64,000 nucleotides of DNA, taken from positions 496,001 through 560,000 of the forward strand of contig NZ_CP007201.1 in the NCBI RefSeq assembly GCF_000568815.1, given 5' to 3'. Below, piece after piece: positions 34,758-46,259 of this stretch. How positions within the stretch are numbered: position 1 is the first letter of the stretch; the number at the start of each line of letters is the position of its first letter. Below the pieces are notes generated by a model. That model was not told the origin of the DNA, searched no databases, and worked only from the letters and a program-made list of their open reading frames with translations. Made by a program: the position numbers and the translations under genes. The DNA is from Sulfurospirillum multivorans DSM 12446. GTDB taxonomy: Bacteria > Campylobacterota > Campylobacteria > Campylobacterales > Sulfurospirillaceae.

Positions 34758-34801
34758 GCACATTTATGAGTGTTTATAAAACTTCACAAAAAGGATAAAA
34801 T

Positions 34802-35584
34802 GTGAGTGACCTACTTGAAGGTTTTCTAGGTACGAGCGTTGAGGGAAAAAAGAGTAGAGTTCCTGCGAAATTGGACTATGTTCAAAGTGCAACAGGACTA
34901 TTCTTAGGTTTGTTTATGTGGGGACATATGTTCTTTGTATCAACTATTTTGATCAGCAAAGACTTTATGTACACCATAACCAAAATGTTTGAAGGCAGTA
35001 TGTTCTTCAGTGAGCCAAAGCCTTGGATCGTTTCTGCGATCGTATTGTTTGTGTTTGCTATCTTTATTGTACACGCAATGCTCGGTATGAGAAAATTGCC
35101 TAATAACTTTAGACAGTATCAAGCCTACAAAACACACATGGGCATGATGAAACACGATGATACGACGATGTGGTTTACACAAGCGTTCACCGGCTTTGCA
35201 ATGTTCTTCCTTGGTTCTGCACACCTCTTTACAATGGCGGTTAAAGCAGATGAAATCGGACCATACGGTTCAGCAGATAGAATGTACAGTGATTTCATGT
35301 GGCCATTTTATCTTCTTCTTCTTCTAGCAGTTGAATTCCACGGTGGTATTGGTCTTTACCGTCTCTGTGTTAAATGGGGTTGGTTTGAAGGCGAACACGC
35401 TAAAGAATCTCGTAAAAACCTCAAAAAAGCGAAATGGGCTATAACCGTCTTTTTCTTAGCATTGGGTCTTTTAACACTGGCTGCGTATGTCAAAATCGGA
35501 TACGAGCACAGAGATAATGCAGGTGAAGCGTATAAACCAACGGCACAAGTAGAAGCAAGATATGATGTGAAGGTTAGGGCGTAA
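34802..35584 (+). CDS. frdC: Fumarate reductase cytochrome b subunit
   Basis: Dihaem membrane anchor that passes electrons from menaquinol to the fumarate reductase head. 260 residues, five transmembrane helices; candidate axial histidines in [22 protein letters not shown] and EFHGGIGLY match the four-haem-ligand pattern of the Wolinella protein. The start is GTG (AAGGA six bases upstream); ATG one base upstream is out of frame. It is the first gene of frdCAB, two bases before frdA. Confidence 0.95.
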   Translation: MSDLLEGFLGTSVEGKKSRVPAKLDYVQSATGLFLGLFMWGHMFFVSTILISKDFMYTITKMFEGSMFFSEPKPWIVSAIVLFVFAIFIVHAMLGMRKLPNNFRQYQAYKTHMGMMKHDDTTMWFTQAFTGFAMFFLGSAHLFTMAVKADEIGPYGSADRMYSDFMWPFYLLLLLAVEFHGGIGLYRLCVKWGWFEGEHAKESRKNLKKAKWAITVFFLALGLLTLAAYVKIGYEHRDNAGEAYKPTAQVEARYDVKVRA

Positions 35585-35586
35585 AA

Positions 35587-37572
35587 ATGAACGTAAAATA
35601 TTGTGATGCACTGGTAATCGGTGGTGGTTTAGCAGGTCTTAGAGCGGCGGTTGCTACGCAATCTCGTGGTCTTAGTACAACAGTTTTAAGTCTTTGTCCA
35701 GTTAAGAGATCTCACTCTGCTGCGGCACAAGGTGGTATGCAAGCAAGTCTTGGTAACTCAAAAATGAGCCGTGGCGACAACGAAGATGTCCACTTTGCCG
35801 ATACCGTCAAAGGTAGCGACTGGGGATGTGATCAAGAAGTTGCACGTATGTTCGTAACCGTTGCTCCTAAAGCGATCCGCGAATTAGCGGGCTGGGGCGT
35901 GCCTTGGACGAGAATTGCAAAAGGTAGCAGAGAAGCGATCATCAATGCTGAGAAAACAACAATCGTTGAAGACGAAGAAGTTCACGGGTACATTCACTCA
36001 CGTGACTTTGGTGGTACTAAAAAATGGAGAACCTGTTATACAGCAGATGCAACAGGACATACCATGCTTTTTGGTGTTGCCAATGAAGCATTAAAACATA
36101 ACGTCAACATTGAAGATAGAAAAGAAGCGATTGCTTTAATTCATGAAAACAACCGTTGTTACGGTGCGATTGTAAGAGATTTAGTGACAGGTGAGCTTTG
36201 GGCTTACGTTGCTAAAGGTACTTTGATAGCAACAGGCGGGTACGGAAGACTTTACAAACAAACAACCAATGCGGTTATTTGTGATGGTATCGGTGCTGCA
36301 ATTGCACTTGAGACAGGTGTTGCGACACTTGGAAATATGGAAGCGGTACAATTTCACCCAACCCCAATCGTTCCTTCAGGTATCCTTTTAACAGAGGGTT
36401 GTAGAGGTGATGGTGGTCTATTACGTGACGTTGATGGTCATCGATTTATGCCAGACTACGAGCCAGAGAAAAAAGAACTTGCAAGTCGTGACGTTGTAAG
36501 TCGTCGTATGATGGAACACATCCGTAAAGGTAAAGGTGTTAAATCTCCGTATGGCGAGCACTTGTGGTTAGATATTTCGATCCTTGGTCGTGCACACATT
36601 GAGAGAAACCTAAGAGATGTACAAGAAATTTGTCAAATCTTTAACGGTATCGATCCTGCGGATGAAGGTCCAAAAGGTTGGGCACCTGTTCTTCCAATGC
36701 AACACTACTCAATGGGTGGTATCAGAACCAAACCAACGGGTGAGTCTCCAACGCTTTCAGGTCTCTTTTCCGCAGGTGAAGCAGCATGTTGGGATATGCA
36801 CGGATTTAACCGTCTTGGTGGTAACTCAGTCAGTGAAACCGTTGTTGCAGGTATGATTGTTGGTGATTATTTTGCAGATTTTTGTTTGGCAAATGAAGTC
36901 AATATCAACACAGCAACAATTGAAAAAACATTGAAAAAACAAAAAGATTTCATCGACCATTTGTTAACCAACAAAGGTAAACACAACATCTTTGAAATCA
37001 AAAACAGAATGAGAGATATTATGTGGGAAAAAGTTGCGATTTTCCGTGATGGCAAAGGTCTTGCTGAAGCGGTTAATGAACTTGAAGAATTGCTCAAAAA
37101 ATCTCATGATGTTAACGTTAAATCTAAAACAGCTTCTGCTAACCCAGAGCTTGAAGAGGCGTACCGAGTGCCTATGATGCTTAAACTCGCATTGTGTGTT
37201 GCTATGGGCGCACGTGAGCGAACAGAGAGTCGTGGCGCGCACTACAGAGAAGACTTCTTGAAACGTGATGATGCAAACTGGTTGAAACGAACCCTTACAT
37301 CATGGTCTGAGGGTGCTACACTTCCAACGGTTAGCTATGAAGATTTAGACATTATGAAAATGGAAATTCCACCAGCGTTCCGCGGATACGGTGCAAAAGG
37401 TATGATTATTGAAAATGAACTCAGCCTTAAACGCCAAGAAGAAGTGGACAAACTTCGTGAAGAGATGGAAGCAGCAGGCAAAGACAGACATGTGATTCAA
37501 GATGCGCTTATGCCATTTACGCTTCAACCATACTATAAAGCTAAAAATGAGAGATTTGGAGATGCAAAATGA
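35587..37572 (+). CDS. frdA: Fumarate reductase flavoprotein subunit
   Basis: Catalytic subunit with covalent FAD reducing fumarate to succinate as the end step of anaerobic respiration. 661 residues. [12 protein letters not shown] is the FAD fold; H in [15 protein letters not shown] is the flavin attachment site; the active-site regions [10 protein letters not shown] and [15 protein letters not shown]-type arginines and [10 protein letters not shown] are present. The frdB start overlaps its stop (ATGA). The codon use is of a highly expressed gene. Its length matches Wolinella FrdA (about 656 residues). Confidence 0.96.
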   Translation: MNVKYCDALVIGGGLAGLRAAVATQSRGLSTTVLSLCPVKRSHSAAAQGGMQASLGNSKMSRGDNEDVHFADTVKGSDWGCDQEVARMFVTVAPKAIRELAGWGVPWTRIAKGSREAIINAEKTTIVEDEEVHGYIHSRDFGGTKKWRTCYTADATGHTMLFGVANEALKHNVNIEDRKEAIALIHENNRCYGAIVRDLVTGELWAYVAKGTLIATGGYGRLYKQTTNAVICDGIGAAIALETGVATLGNMEAVQFHPTPIVPSGILLTEGCRGDGGLLRDVDGHRFMPDYEPEKKELASRDVVSRRMMEHIRKGKGVKSPYGEHLWLDISILGRAHIERNLRDVQEICQIFNGIDPADEGPKGWAPVLPMQHYSMGGIRTKPTGESPTLSGLFSAGEAACWDMHGFNRLGGNSVSETVVAGMIVGDYFADFCLANEVNINTATIEKTLKKQKDFIDHLLTNKGKHNIFEIKNRMRDIMWEKVAIFRDGKGLAEAVNELEELLKKSHDVNVKSKTASANPELEEAYRVPMMLKLALCVAMGARERTESRGAHYREDFLKRDDANWLKRTLTSWSEGATLPTVSYEDLDIMKMEIPPAFRGYGAKGMIIENELSLKRQEEVDKLREEMEAAGKDRHVIQDALMPFTLQPYYKAKNERFGDAK

Positions 37573-38288
37573 GTAGAACTATTACCATAAGGGCTATGAA
37601 ATATAACCCACAATCAAAACTTTCTAAAGCGCACTTTGCAGAGTACAAACTAGAAGAAACTGATGGTATGACTCTGTTTATTGCATTGACTAAAATTCGT
37701 GAGACAATGGACGCCGATCTTTCGTTTGACTTTGTATGCCGTGCTGGTATCTGCGGAAGTTGTGGAATGATGGTCAATGGTAAACCTGCGCTTGCATGTC
37801 GAACATTGACAAAAAATTTCCCAGGTGGTGTGATTCAATTGATGCCTATGCCTGCATTTAAGTTACTCAAAGATCTTTCCGTTGATACAGGTAACTGGAT
37901 GAACGATATGAGTAGACGTGTTGAGAGTTGGATTCACACGAACCACAAACCAGACATCTCTAAACTTGAAGCACCGATGGAGCCAAAACTCGCGGATGAG
38001 ACCTTTGAGCTTGATCGTTGTATCGAATGTGGTATTTGTGTTGCAGCGTGCGGTACAAAATTGATGAGACCAAACTTTATTGGTGCCGTTGGTTTGAACC
38101 GTGTTGCGCGTTTTGCAATGGATCCACACGATGAGAGAACCGATGAAGACTTCTATGAGCTTGTCGGTGATGATGATGGTGTTTTTGGATGTATGAGTCT
38201 CGTTGCGTGCGAAGACAACTGCCCAAAACATTTACCACTTCAATCAAAAATCGCTTATATGAGAAGAAAACTCGTCGCTCTCAAATAA
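37569..38288 (+). CDS. frdB: Fumarate reductase iron-sulfur subunit
   Basis: Carries electrons between haem and flavin through 2Fe-2S, 4Fe-4S and 3Fe-4S clusters. 239 residues. The 2Fe-2S ligands are C57, C62, C65 and C77 ([10 protein letters not shown] then ALACRTL); the second set is [12 protein letters not shown] and [17 protein letters not shown]. It overlaps frdA by four bases and ends the operon before a hairpin. Confidence 0.96.
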   Translation: MSRTITIRAMKYNPQSKLSKAHFAEYKLEETDGMTLFIALTKIRETMDADLSFDFVCRAGICGSCGMMVNGKPALACRTLTKNFPGGVIQLMPMPAFKLLKDLSVDTGNWMNDMSRRVESWIHTNHKPDISKLEAPMEPKLADETFELDRCIECGICVAACGTKLMRPNFIGAVGLNRVARFAMDPHDERTDEDFYELVGDDDGVFGCMSLVACEDNCPKHLPLQSKIAYMRRKLVALK

Positions 38289-38304
38289 GTTTGCCTTCTT
38301 TTAG

Positions 38305-38330
38305 AGGGATAAGACACTTGTCTTATCCCT
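38305..38330 (+). terminator. Hairpin terminator after frdCAB
   Basis: AGGGATAAGACA and TGTCTTATCCCT with two bases between form a perfect 12-bp inverted repeat 17 bases after the frdB stop. The T-run after it is weak. Confidence 0.7.
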
Positions 38331-38386
38331 TGCCTTAATCTTGACATTTAGTCTTACATTTTTGTTTCTATTATAAGAAATACTGA

Positions 38387-38392
38387 TATAAT
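38387..38392 (+). promoter_or_regulatory. Putative -10 (TATAAT) of the dynamin operon
   Basis: ACTGATATAATC lies 27 bases before the ATG at 38419; no -35 is seen. Confidence 0.5.
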
Positions 38393-38418
38393 CAAAAAAA
38401 CTTTAAAGATAGTATCTC

Positions 38419-40791
38419 ATGCATGTAATCAATGATTTTTTCTTACTTATTTGGAGTGAGAGGTTAAACCAGCAGGCTGTTTTCGATGAAAAACATAAAC
38501 GAGAGCTTGATCAGATCCTCTCAACCACTTTCGATATTTTTTGCGATAGCGCTGCTATCTTGCTTATCATCAGCCCCCACAATTTTGCCAATATGGCACG
38601 CCTTGAAGAACCTAAAACTGTTTTAAAAACCCTGTTTCAACACACAACGTTTAGCAAAGAAACGATTCAATACGCTCAAAGTCAACTGCTCGGATATTTG
38701 ATAGATCTGGGCAATGTCCAGATCTATCATGCCATTTTGAAACGCTTAGAGCTTTTAAAAAAAGAGGGGATTATCTCCTACGATGCCTTGCGTTCTTTGG
38801 GCAGTATACTCTCCCTTATTGAAGAAAAAAAGATCGAAGTCACCGCTTTACATGTAAAGCGTGCAACACCCCAAGAAAACTACTACAAAACAGCGCTCTA
38901 TAGGCTTTTTGTCGCCATTGAAAACCTTAAAGGTGCGGTTGAGCTTCCAAGGCTTCAAGAGCGTTTACATCTCATCCCTGAACGCCTTGAAAATCAACGC
39001 TTTTCCATCGGAATTACGGGCGTTATGAACGCTGGAAAATCCACGATGCTCAACGCGCTTTTGGGGCAAGAGGTTCTAGGCACTTCTGTTGTTCCCGAAA
39101 CCGCCAATCTAACCTTGATCAAATACGCCAAAGAGCCTTATGCCGTTGTGAACTTTTGGAATGCCAAAGAGTGGAGCAAGATCGAAGAGGGCGCCAAAAG
39201 TCTTAAAAGTTTAGAGGCGTTTGTCAAAGAAAGCAGGGCGCATTTTGGTGAAACATTTAACGCACTCGTGACGCCAAAAGGGGAGAGTGCGTCCATCCCT
39301 GTGGAAAGTTTAGCGCTGTATACTTCCGCCAAACACTCCGATAAAAAATGCAATCTTGTCAAAAGTGTCGAACTCTACACCGATCTTAAATTTGTCCAAG
39401 ATGGCGTCCAAATCGTTGATACTCCAGGACTTGATGATCCTGTGATTCAGCGCGAAGAGATTACTCTAGAATACCTAAGCGAATGCGATCTAATGATTCA
39501 TCTTATGAACGCGGCGCAAGCGGCAACGCAAAAAGATATTGATTTTATCATTGATGCACTCTTATACCGCAATGTGGCGCAGTTACTCATCGTCATTACG
39601 CGCATTGACGCGATTGCCGAAAAAGAGCTTCAAGAGGTTATCGCATATACCAAACGCAGCATCGAAGCACGTTTGAAAGAGCAAAACAAGGGCGCGAAAC
39701 TGGATGAAGTGATCGCTAAAATTGTCTTTATTCCGATTGCAGGAAAACTTGCGTTGATGCATAAATTGGGTCAAGCAAAAGAAGCACTTGCGCTTGGTTA
39801 TGACATTGAGCGCACAGGGTTACCTCTGGTTGAGGCGTACCTTGAGGATGTTCTGTTTGGAAGTAACAGCCAAAAAGCCAATCTGATCATCTCTTCCAAT
39901 CGCAAAGAGATCGAGTCGATCATCATTGAATCGATGGCATCGTTTGAGCAAGAACGTCACTACTTAACCATTTCGCACGAAGAGATCGAGCAAGCGTATG
40001 CCAAACACCAAGAAGAAAAAACGGTGATGGCACACTTTTTAGAGCAGATCAAAACCAGTGTGGCGCAAAGCAAAGAGGAGATGGAGCACTACTTTGGCAC
40101 CCTTCAAAAATTTGCAAACAATCAGCTCGATAAATTGAGCTATGTGGTGAAACGTCGCATCAGCGATGATGTCAGCTATGAGTTTAGTAAAAACAAAAAA
40201 GCGCCCAAAGAGGAGCGTATTGGCTCGATGATCGAGACGGCGATGAAAGATGGTTTGGTCGATTTGGTGCGGGATTATCGCTACGAGTTTCAAAAAAAGA
40301 TGCAAAGTTCCTTAGAGTACATGGACGCGAAATACGGCGAATTTAAAAGCGACACATCGGCGCATCATTTTGATGCGAGAGCGTTTTGTGAAGAGCATTT
40401 GGGTTCACTCTTGATCTTTAAAAACAGCACGATTGTTATCACAGGAGCCAATGATGCGATCAAAAAATACGGCAAAAATGATCTTAATATGCTTTCAACC
40501 GCACTCGATGCGATTTTAGCAACCGAGTTTTTACATGTAAAAGAGATGCTAGAAGAGAAACTGCACAAAATCAATGAAGAGTTGTTAAGCTCCTTTGTAA
40601 GTCTCTGCGAAGCACCAGCGCGTTTGATAGAGGAGCGTTTTAGTGCTGAAGAAGCACTGTTAGAAAAAGCAATGCGTCAGATGAAAGATGCAACGCTTAA
40701 TCGTGAAGCGCGCAGTTTAGAGATAGAAGAAAAAGTGCGTGTAATGGGCATTGTGTTAAATGATTTGAGCGCGACTAAGGAGTCAAAATGA
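38419..40791 (+). CDS. Bacterial dynamin-like GTPase, first of a pair
   Basis: Protein of 790 residues. The G domain has G1 GVMNAGKS (201-208), G3 DTPG (334-337) and G4 TRID (394-397). Long helical stretches on both sides suit the stalk and neck of dynamin-like proteins. It overlaps the second GTPase gene by four bases (ATGA). The same tandem pair is known in Campylobacter jejuni (Cj0411/Cj0412), where the two proteins assemble and tether membranes. Two palindromes lie inside: 38847-38858 and 40530-40541, both encoding LHVK. The ribosome site is weak. Confidence 0.9.
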   Translation: MHVINDFFLLIWSERLNQQAVFDEKHKRELDQILSTTFDIFCDSAAILLIISPHNFANMARLEEPKTVLKTLFQHTTFSKETIQYAQSQLLGYLIDLGNVQIYHAILKRLELLKKEGIISYDALRSLGSILSLIEEKKIEVTALHVKRATPQENYYKTALYRLFVAIENLKGAVELPRLQERLHLIPERLENQRFSIGITGVMNAGKSTMLNALLGQEVLGTSVVPETANLTLIKYAKEPYAVVNFWNAKEWSKIEEGAKSLKSLEAFVKESRAHFGETFNALVTPKGESASIPVESLALYTSAKHSDKKCNLVKSVELYTDLKFVQDGVQIVDTPGLDDPVIQREEITLEYLSECDLMIHLMNAAQAATQKDIDFIIDALLYRNVAQLLIVITRIDAIAEKELQEVIAYTKRSIEARLKEQNKGAKLDEVIAKIVFIPIAGKLALMHKLGQAKEALALGYDIERTGLPLVEAYLEDVLFGSNSQKANLIISSNRKEIESIIIESMASFEQERHYLTISHEEIEQAYAKHQEEKTVMAHFLEQIKTSVAQSKEEMEHYFGTLQKFANNQLDKLSYVVKRRISDDVSYEFSKNKKAPKEERIGSMIETAMKDGLVDLVRDYRYEFQKKMQSSLEYMDAKYGEFKSDTSAHHFDARAFCEEHLGSLLIFKNSTIVITGANDAIKKYGKNDLNMLSTALDAILATEFLHVKEMLEEKLHKINEELLSSFVSLCEAPARLIEERFSAEEALLEKAMRQMKDATLNREARSLEIEEKVRVMGIVLNDLSATKESK

Positions 40792-42812
40792 GTCTTATTG
40801 AAAGTTTTGTGACCTCCTACAAAGAGCACTTTTTAAAAGTCATTCCCCAGTTTGATGCAACCCTTTTAGGCGCACTCAAAAAAGTACAATATGTGCTTCT
40901 TGGTGAAGAGCAACTGCCTTCCATTCAACTCAAAAAAGCACTGGATCGCCTTCAAATGCGCTCAGAAGAGCCGATGAAAGTCGCCATCACAGGACAGTTT
41001 TCAAGTGGTAAATCAACCTTCCTCAACGCGCTTTTAGCCAAAAGTATTTTACCCACAGGCATTACGCCCGTGACGTCCAAAGTCAATTACATTCGTTACG
41101 GAGAAGAGTTTAAAATCCGTGTGCGCTATAAAGATGGGCGTGATGAATACCATGACATCAACACGATTGCGCACTTTACCGACCAGAGAGAGCATGTAGA
41201 AGACATCGCGTACTTAGTTCTTTATGCACCACTTAATATTCTCAAAGACGTTGTGTTTGTCGATACACCAGGACTTAATTCCCAAGCGGCGAGTGACACG
41301 CAAACAACTGAAAAAGTGCTCAAAGAAGTCGATGGCATTATCTGGCTGACACTCATCGACAATGCAGGAAAAATGAGTGAGCTTCAGGTCTTAGAAGAGT
41401 ATCTTGGAAAGTACCAAAACAAGTCACTCTGCGTGCTCAATCAAAAAGATAAATTTACACCCCAACAAATCGAAGAGACGACGAATTACGTTAAAACAGC
41501 GTTTAAAGAGTTTTTTAGTGATGTCATCCCAATCTCGGCGCGCCAAGCGTTGGAGTCCCGCAGTCACGACAAAAAAGTGATGATGGAAGAGACGTTAGAA
41601 TCGTTTATGCACGCTTTACATGTAAAGCTTCAAAACGGTGGCGAGAAGCTTGATTTTAGTGGCATTGAGCATGATTTTAAGACGTATCAAACCACGCTGG
41701 ATTCGATCTTACAAAGTGACTTGGGTGCCAATCTTAAGCTCTTGGAAGAGTCCAACATCGACAAAGTTTTGGACTTCATTCGCAATGAGATTCAACCCAA
41801 ATCGACCCAATCCAAAGAGTTCGCGATCAAAAAAGAGGTCAAAGAGATCGTCTCTAAACTCATCGCACAGCATCAGCTTTTCCTCTGCATTTACGATGAA
41901 CTTTTAGAAGAGATCGTCCGTTTTGAAACCGAAGCCAAAGGGCTTTTTAGCGATCTTAAAAGCAAATTTTCACACGATCTTAAGAGTGCGTTTATGCGCA
42001 TTGAACAGATCATCGAAACGATTGCGGACGCGATTTATAACCAAATGAGCAGTGAGAAGCTGACACGCTACGAAGCCCAAAAAGCAGGACTTTTTAGCAA
42101 ACAGGCAACGTTTGTTCCTTTTGAATACCAAGCGCCTAAAATCAACTCCGATCTCATCTATAAAAGCCTCTTTTACGAAGAGAATCTCATTGGCAAAATG
42201 TTCAAACAGTATGTGAAAAATTTAGGCGCCATCCAAAACGAAGTTAACGACAAAAACCGTTTGGTCTATCGCTCTTTGGAGCAGGGCATTTTGAAATGGC
42301 AAGCGCCCTACGAAGTGATTCGCAAAAGTGAAGAGCTTCACTCCGACATCGAGTTTGCCAACATGCGCCGTTTCGCCTCCAAGGCGTACGAGAGCATTTT
42401 GAAGCCTTTCAATGATGAGATTGCAGCTTCGTACGCGAAGATCAGCTCTGAGTTTAACCATCTTTCCAGTGCGGTGAGTTTTAACTACCAAAACGCCACT
42501 GAAGTGTGTGTCGCATTTTTGGAAAACAAGATCGAAAAGTCCGTCAAACTGTACGAGGAAAACCCCACAAAATTTTCACTCTATACTCCCAAACTCGATG
42601 AGATCAAAGAGCGTCTTAGAACGTCGTTTCATCTCTACGAGCTTGAAAACATGATGAACACACGCAACACGTTTTTGAGTAAAGATTACGACCGTCTCAT
42701 CAGCCAATTTACCGCCATAAAAGAGGAAAAAGTAGCGTTCTTGGAAGAGCGAAAAGCGCGCCACTACAAGATTTTAGAGCAGATAGAAGCATTGGTTAAA
42801 GAGGTAGAATAA
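40788..42812 (+). CDS. Bacterial dynamin-like GTPase, second of a pair
   Basis: Protein of 674 residues. G1 GQFSSGKS (69-76), G3 DTPG (159-162) and G4 NQKD (218-221) are clear. Helical C-terminal stalk; the region GLFSKQATFVPFEYQAP may be the membrane-facing tip (inference). Translationally coupled to the first dynamin gene; the two probably form a hetero-oligomer, as for the Campylobacter pair. Palindrome at 41615-41626 encodes LHVK, in a wider GCTTTACATGTAAAGC context. A stem-loop (42878-42908) follows. Confidence 0.9.
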   Translation: MSLIESFVTSYKEHFLKVIPQFDATLLGALKKVQYVLLGEEQLPSIQLKKALDRLQMRSEEPMKVAITGQFSSGKSTFLNALLAKSILPTGITPVTSKVNYIRYGEEFKIRVRYKDGRDEYHDINTIAHFTDQREHVEDIAYLVLYAPLNILKDVVFVDTPGLNSQAASDTQTTEKVLKEVDGIIWLTLIDNAGKMSELQVLEEYLGKYQNKSLCVLNQKDKFTPQQIEETTNYVKTAFKEFFSDVIPISARQALESRSHDKKVMMEETLESFMHALHVKLQNGGEKLDFSGIEHDFKTYQTTLDSILQSDLGANLKLLEESNIDKVLDFIRNEIQPKSTQSKEFAIKKEVKEIVSKLIAQHQLFLCIYDELLEEIVRFETEAKGLFSDLKSKFSHDLKSAFMRIEQIIETIADAIYNQMSSEKLTRYEAQKAGLFSKQATFVPFEYQAPKINSDLIYKSLFYEENLIGKMFKQYVKNLGAIQNEVNDKNRLVYRSLEQGILKWQAPYEVIRKSEELHSDIEFANMRRFASKAYESILKPFNDEIAASYAKISSEFNHLSSAVSFNYQNATEVCVAFLENKIEKSVKLYEENPTKFSLYTPKLDEIKERLRTSFHLYELENMMNTRNTFLSKDYDRLISQFTAIKEEKVAFLEERKARHYKILEQIEALVKEVE

Positions 42813-42877
42813 ATCTATCTCTTTTGTTTAAAAATCATCCACCAACCAACCTATGTTTGTGTAGCGGCAAGAAATAA

Positions 42878-42908
42878 GAGGCTATAAAATTTTGTAGCTT
42901 TTAGCCTC
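42878..42908. terminator. Hairpin between convergent dynamin and AI-2E genes
   Basis: GAGGCTA (42878-42884) pairs with TAGCCTC (42902-42908); the inner A/T tracts extend the stem. It lies between converging genes. Confidence 0.65.
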
Positions 42909-42915
42909 AATGTCT

Positions 42916-43956
42916 TTACATGTAATGTTTCTCTTTGAGCAGTTTGTAGAGTTTCAAAAGCGATATAAAGAGCGTAGTAATAGCAGGTCCAAGGATCATT
43001 CCCCAAAAACCAAACGTTGTGAGTCCTGCAAAAATTGCGAAGAAAATCAAAAGTTCATTGACGGCGGTAGGTGTTTTGACCATCTTGTCGTTGATGTATT
43101 TGATGATAAGTGGTTTGATGAAGGTGTCAGCGATGATGGAGATCACGACAATTGAGTAGGTCGCGATGATAATCGCTGTGGTGGTATTGCCATGTGCTAC
43201 TTCAATCGCGCAGAGTGGAATCCACATGATGGCTCCTCCGATGACGGGAATGAGCGATGCAAAACCGTAGAAAATGCCCAGTAATAGTCCGTCATAGCCA
43301 AAGTACATGCCGATAAAAGAGAAAAGCGCACCTTGTAAAATGGCGCTGAGCAAAATGGAGTAGAAAACCACACTCATCACATTGGTGACTTCGGAGAAGA
43401 CGATATTGACCTCTTTGGCATCAATGGGCATCACGCTTTTAAAATAATCCACCAAATCTTTGCCATTTAGGAGTGCAAAGAAGAAAAAGACAACAATAAG
43501 AAGCATATCTTTTAAAAAGCCAGCACTGTTTTTGCCGATAGATCCAAAATACGAAAGTGCTGTACTTGAGAGCTGAGCGATATTCAGTGAGTTGATAAAA
43601 TCATCCAAGGGTGCTTGCATAAAAGCAAGCGGAGCTGGCAGTTTGTAATCGAGTGTATGCAGATACGCTTGAACGCGCTCGATCATCGAAAAATCAAAAT
43701 TGTTCACAATGCTACCCACCGAAGTGATGGTATAGACGATTGGACCAAAAAGAAGTAAAGAGAGAAGCATAGTGGATAAAACCGCCGCAATATGCCTGTT
43801 TTTAGTGACTCCATAGAGTTTGAAATTGAGATTGTACGTCGCCATGGCAAGCAGGGATGCAATAGCGATAATCATCAAAAAAGGCTGATAGAGTTTAATA
43901 ATTGAAAAGAGAACGGCTAGAAAAATGGCCGTTAAAAAGAAGCGATGTTCATTCAT
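42916..43956 (-). CDS. AI-2E family membrane transporter (PerM-like)
   Basis: Protein of 346 residues with seven or eight transmembrane helices. [18 protein letters not shown] and [17 protein letters not shown] are hallmarks of the AI-2E/PerM exporter family; the transported substrate is unknown. The stop codon (TTA at 42916-42918 on the + strand) is part of a TTACATGTAA palindrome (42916-42925). It overlaps ruvB by four bases as the last gene of a panB-ruvB-AI-2E operon. Confidence 0.9.
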   Translation of the reverse strand: MNEHRFFLTAIFLAVLFSIIKLYQPFLMIIAIASLLAMATYNLNFKLYGVTKNRHIAAVLSTMLLSLLLFGPIVYTITSVGSIVNNFDFSMIERVQAYLHTLDYKLPAPLAFMQAPLDDFINSLNIAQLSSTALSYFGSIGKNSAGFLKDMLLIVVFFFFALLNGKDLVDYFKSVMPIDAKEVNIVFSEVTNVMSVVFYSILLSAILQGALFSFIGMYFGYDGLLLGIFYGFASLIPVIGGAIMWIPLCAIEVAHGNTTTAIIIATYSIVVISIIADTFIKPLIIKYINDKMVKTPTAVNELLIFFAIFAGLTTFGFWGMILGPAITTLFISLLKLYKLLKEKHYM

Positions 43957-44984
43957 ACATGGTCCTCAAATAATCCATTTTGCAAAATCGGTGGGGTGAG
44001 ACGAAAAAGCTCATACGTTTTAGGCGTTGCAACTCTTCCTCGCGCTGTTCGTTCGATGTAACTGTTCGCCAGCAAATAGGGTTCGATGACATCTTCGATG
44101 GTGCCTTCATCTTCACTCAGCGCTGCTGCCATCGTGCTTAGACCCAAAGGGCGACCTTTGCTTTGCAGTAGTAATTCGAGGTATTTAATATCGAGTTCAT
44201 CAAAACCAAGGTCGTTGACACCCAGTTCATTCAAGCCATATTGCGCTCTCTCAATGCTAATGCTCTCTTCATCCACCACATCCGCATAATCACGAATACG
44301 TTTCAAAAGACGAAGCGCAATTCTCGGAGTTCCACGTGAACGTCTTGCCATCTCATGTGCAGCATCTTGAAGACATATTTTCTCCAGTTTATGAGACGCT
44401 TTGGTGATGATGATGGAGAGTTCATCTTTGGTGTAAAACTGTAGGCGAAAGTGCATTCCAAAACGATCGCGAAGTGGCGAGCTAATCATACCCGCTCTCG
44501 TGGTCGCTCCTATCAGGGTAAAATGGGGCAGGTCGATCTTGATCGTTTGTGCCGCAGGGCCTGAACCGATGATGATGTCCAGACGAAAATCTTCCATCGC
44601 AGGGTAGAGAATCTCTTCAATGGCAGGCGAAAGCCTGTGAATCTCATCGATGAAGAGAATGTCTCCTTCTTGAAGATTGGTCAAAATAGCAGCTAAATCG
44701 CCACTTTTTTCGATCATCGGTGCCGCGGTTATTTTCATATTGGCACGCATTTCGTTGGAGATGATATGCGCTAAAGTCGTCTTTCCAAGACCCGGAGGGC
44801 CAAAAAAGAGAATGTGGTCTAAACACTCGGAACGTTTTTGTGCCGCTTGGATGAAGACTTGTAAATTTTTTTTGATCTTCTCTTGCCCGATGTAATCTTC
44901 AAACGAAGAGGGGCGCAAACTTTTTTCATACTCGTTCTCAAAAGAGATTTTTTCGATTTCGACGATGCGTTCCATCACACTCAC
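43953..44984 (-). CDS. ruvB: Holliday junction branch migration helicase RuvB
   Basis: AAA+ motor of the RuvAB complex. 343 residues. Walker [13 protein letters not shown] (about 62-73), Walker [10 protein letters not shown] (about 110), sensor region [18 protein letters not shown] and the winged-helix end with [12 protein letters not shown] are complete. It overlaps panB and the AI-2E gene by four bases each. Confidence 0.96.
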   Translation of the reverse strand: MSVMERIVEIEKISFENEYEKSLRPSSFEDYIGQEKIKKNLQVFIQAAQKRSECLDHILFFGPPGLGKTTLAHIISNEMRANMKITAAPMIEKSGDLAAILTNLQEGDILFIDEIHRLSPAIEEILYPAMEDFRLDIIIGSGPAAQTIKIDLPHFTLIGATTRAGMISSPLRDRFGMHFRLQFYTKDELSIIITKASHKLEKICLQDAAHEMARRSRGTPRIALRLLKRIRDYADVVDEESISIERAQYGLNELGVNDLGFDELDIKYLELLLQSKGRPLGLSTMAAALSEDEGTIEDVIEPYLLANSYIERTARGRVATPKTYELFRLTPPILQNGLFEDHV

Positions 44985-45769
44985 TTTGTATAGGTGTAAG
45001 AAGCTTCAGGAAAACTTCGCTCTTGCACCTCTTTGACATAGGCATCAACGGCGTCTTGAACCAGCGTGGCACCTTCTAAATAGCGTTTGACAAATTTAGG
45101 TTGAAATGCTTGAAAGAAACCAAGCATGTCGCTCCAAACTAAAACTTGACCATCAGTGTATTTACCAGCTCCAATGCCAATGGTAGGAATAGAAATTGCT
45201 TCAGAAATACGACGTGCGGCTTCTTCAACAACCCCTTCGATGACCAAACTAAAGGCACCCGCCTCTTCAACGGCTTTGGCATCTTCGATTAAGGCAAGTA
45301 TGTCCTCTTCCGTGCGCCCACGTACTTTATAGCCACCTTCACTGCGTACGTACTGAGGCATTAATCCGATGTGCCCCATAACGGCAACAGAGTTTTGCGT
45401 GAGTGCTCTTATGATGTGAGCGCGACTCACACCACCTTCAATCTTAACGGCATGCGCATTGGTTTGGCTGTAAACGAGAGATGCGTTATGAAGTGCCATC
45501 TTCTCATCGGTGTAGGTTCCAAAAGGCATATCGCAAACGATAAAAGTTTCTTTAGCACCCGCACACACTGCTTTGGTATGGTACAACATCACTTCCATGC
45601 TAGCGGAGAGAGTGTCTGGTTTGGCATTGAAACTCATATTGAGGCTATCGCCAACGAGGATGATGTCGACCTTTTGATCGAACAGTGAAGCAAAAAGTGC
45701 ATCATACGCGGTAATGACGCTAAGAGGTGTTTTCCCCTTGTGTTGTTTAATGGATGTAATTGTTTTCAT
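44981..45769 (-). CDS. panB: 3-methyl-2-oxobutanoate hydroxymethyltransferase
   Basis: First step of the pantothenate branch: makes ketopantoate from ketoisovalerate with methylene-tetrahydrofolate. 262 residues from the ATG at 45769 ([20 protein letters not shown]); a longer reading adds 39 unlikely residues. [11 protein letters not shown], the metal-binding EGG region [16 protein letters not shown] and [21 protein letters not shown] are conserved. It starts the minus-strand operon with ruvB and an AI-2E gene. Confidence 0.95.
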   Translation of the reverse strand: MKTITSIKQHKGKTPLSVITAYDALFASLFDQKVDIILVGDSLNMSFNAKPDTLSASMEVMLYHTKAVCAGAKETFIVCDMPFGTYTDEKMALHNASLVYSQTNAHAVKIEGGVSRAHIIRALTQNSVAVMGHIGLMPQYVRSEGGYKVRGRTEEDILALIEDAKAVEEAGAFSLVIEGVVEEAARRISEAISIPTIGIGAGKYTDGQVLVWSDMLGFFQAFQPKFVKRYLEGATLVQDAVDAYVKEVQERSFPEASYTYTK

Positions 45770-45848
45770 GGAAGAATTATACCCTATTTTATGACAAGAA
45801 ATTTTTAGATTAAACATGATACAATGAGCTACTTCGGAGGGTAACAAC

Positions 45849-46259
45849 ATGGGTGTTTTGGCACAATTGGAAGTTGAATTTGACATCGAAATTGTAGGAG
45901 ATTTTATCTCTCACTATGCCATTATGTTTGAAAATATGGAACCTCTGATTATTGGGCTCAGCAAAAAAGAGCGTTATGCTGACAATATCGGAGACATTTT
46001 TCGCATTTTTCACAATATGAAATCAGCCGCAGGATTTTTAAAACTGGATCCTATTATTAAACTGGCAGTCTTGTGTGAAGATATCGTCGAAGAAGCGCGC
46101 GTCCTTAAAGGCCCTGCAAGCGAAGAGTTTATTGACTGGTTATTATTAGTCAGTGATCAGTTTGAAAAGTACCGCAAAGATGTCGAAGATGATGCTGATT
46201 TTTTTACCGTTTTAAATCCCTTGATTATTAAAGTACCTCATACGTTGGAGAGAGCGTGA
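45849..46259 (+). CDS. HPt-domain (histidine phosphotransfer) protein
   Basis: Helical protein of 136 residues. FHNMKSAAGFLKL, with H55 followed by K58 and S59, is the phosphorylated-histidine motif HxxKS of HPt domains. GGAGG precedes the ATG at 45849. It overlaps trpA by four bases (GTGA). No histidine kinase or receiver gene is adjacent, so its phosphorelay partners are elsewhere. A link to tryptophan synthesis is not implied. Confidence 0.8.
   Translation: MGVLAQLEVEFDIEIVGDFISHYAIMFENMEPLIIGLSKKERYADNIGDIFRIFHNMKSAAGFLKLDPIIKLAVLCEDIVEEARVLKGPASEEFIDWLLLVSDQFEKYRKDVEDDADFFTVLNPLIIKVPHTLERA

Noticed and set aside
38341-38392. TTGACA and TATAAT upstream of the dynamin operon as a paired promoter.
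   Set aside because: They are 40 bases apart; the -35-like word is probably chance.
45770-45886. Longer PanB reading with 39 extra N-terminal residues.
   Set aside because: The extension overlaps the divergent HPt gene and does not resemble PanB; the ATG at 45769 matches the family start.
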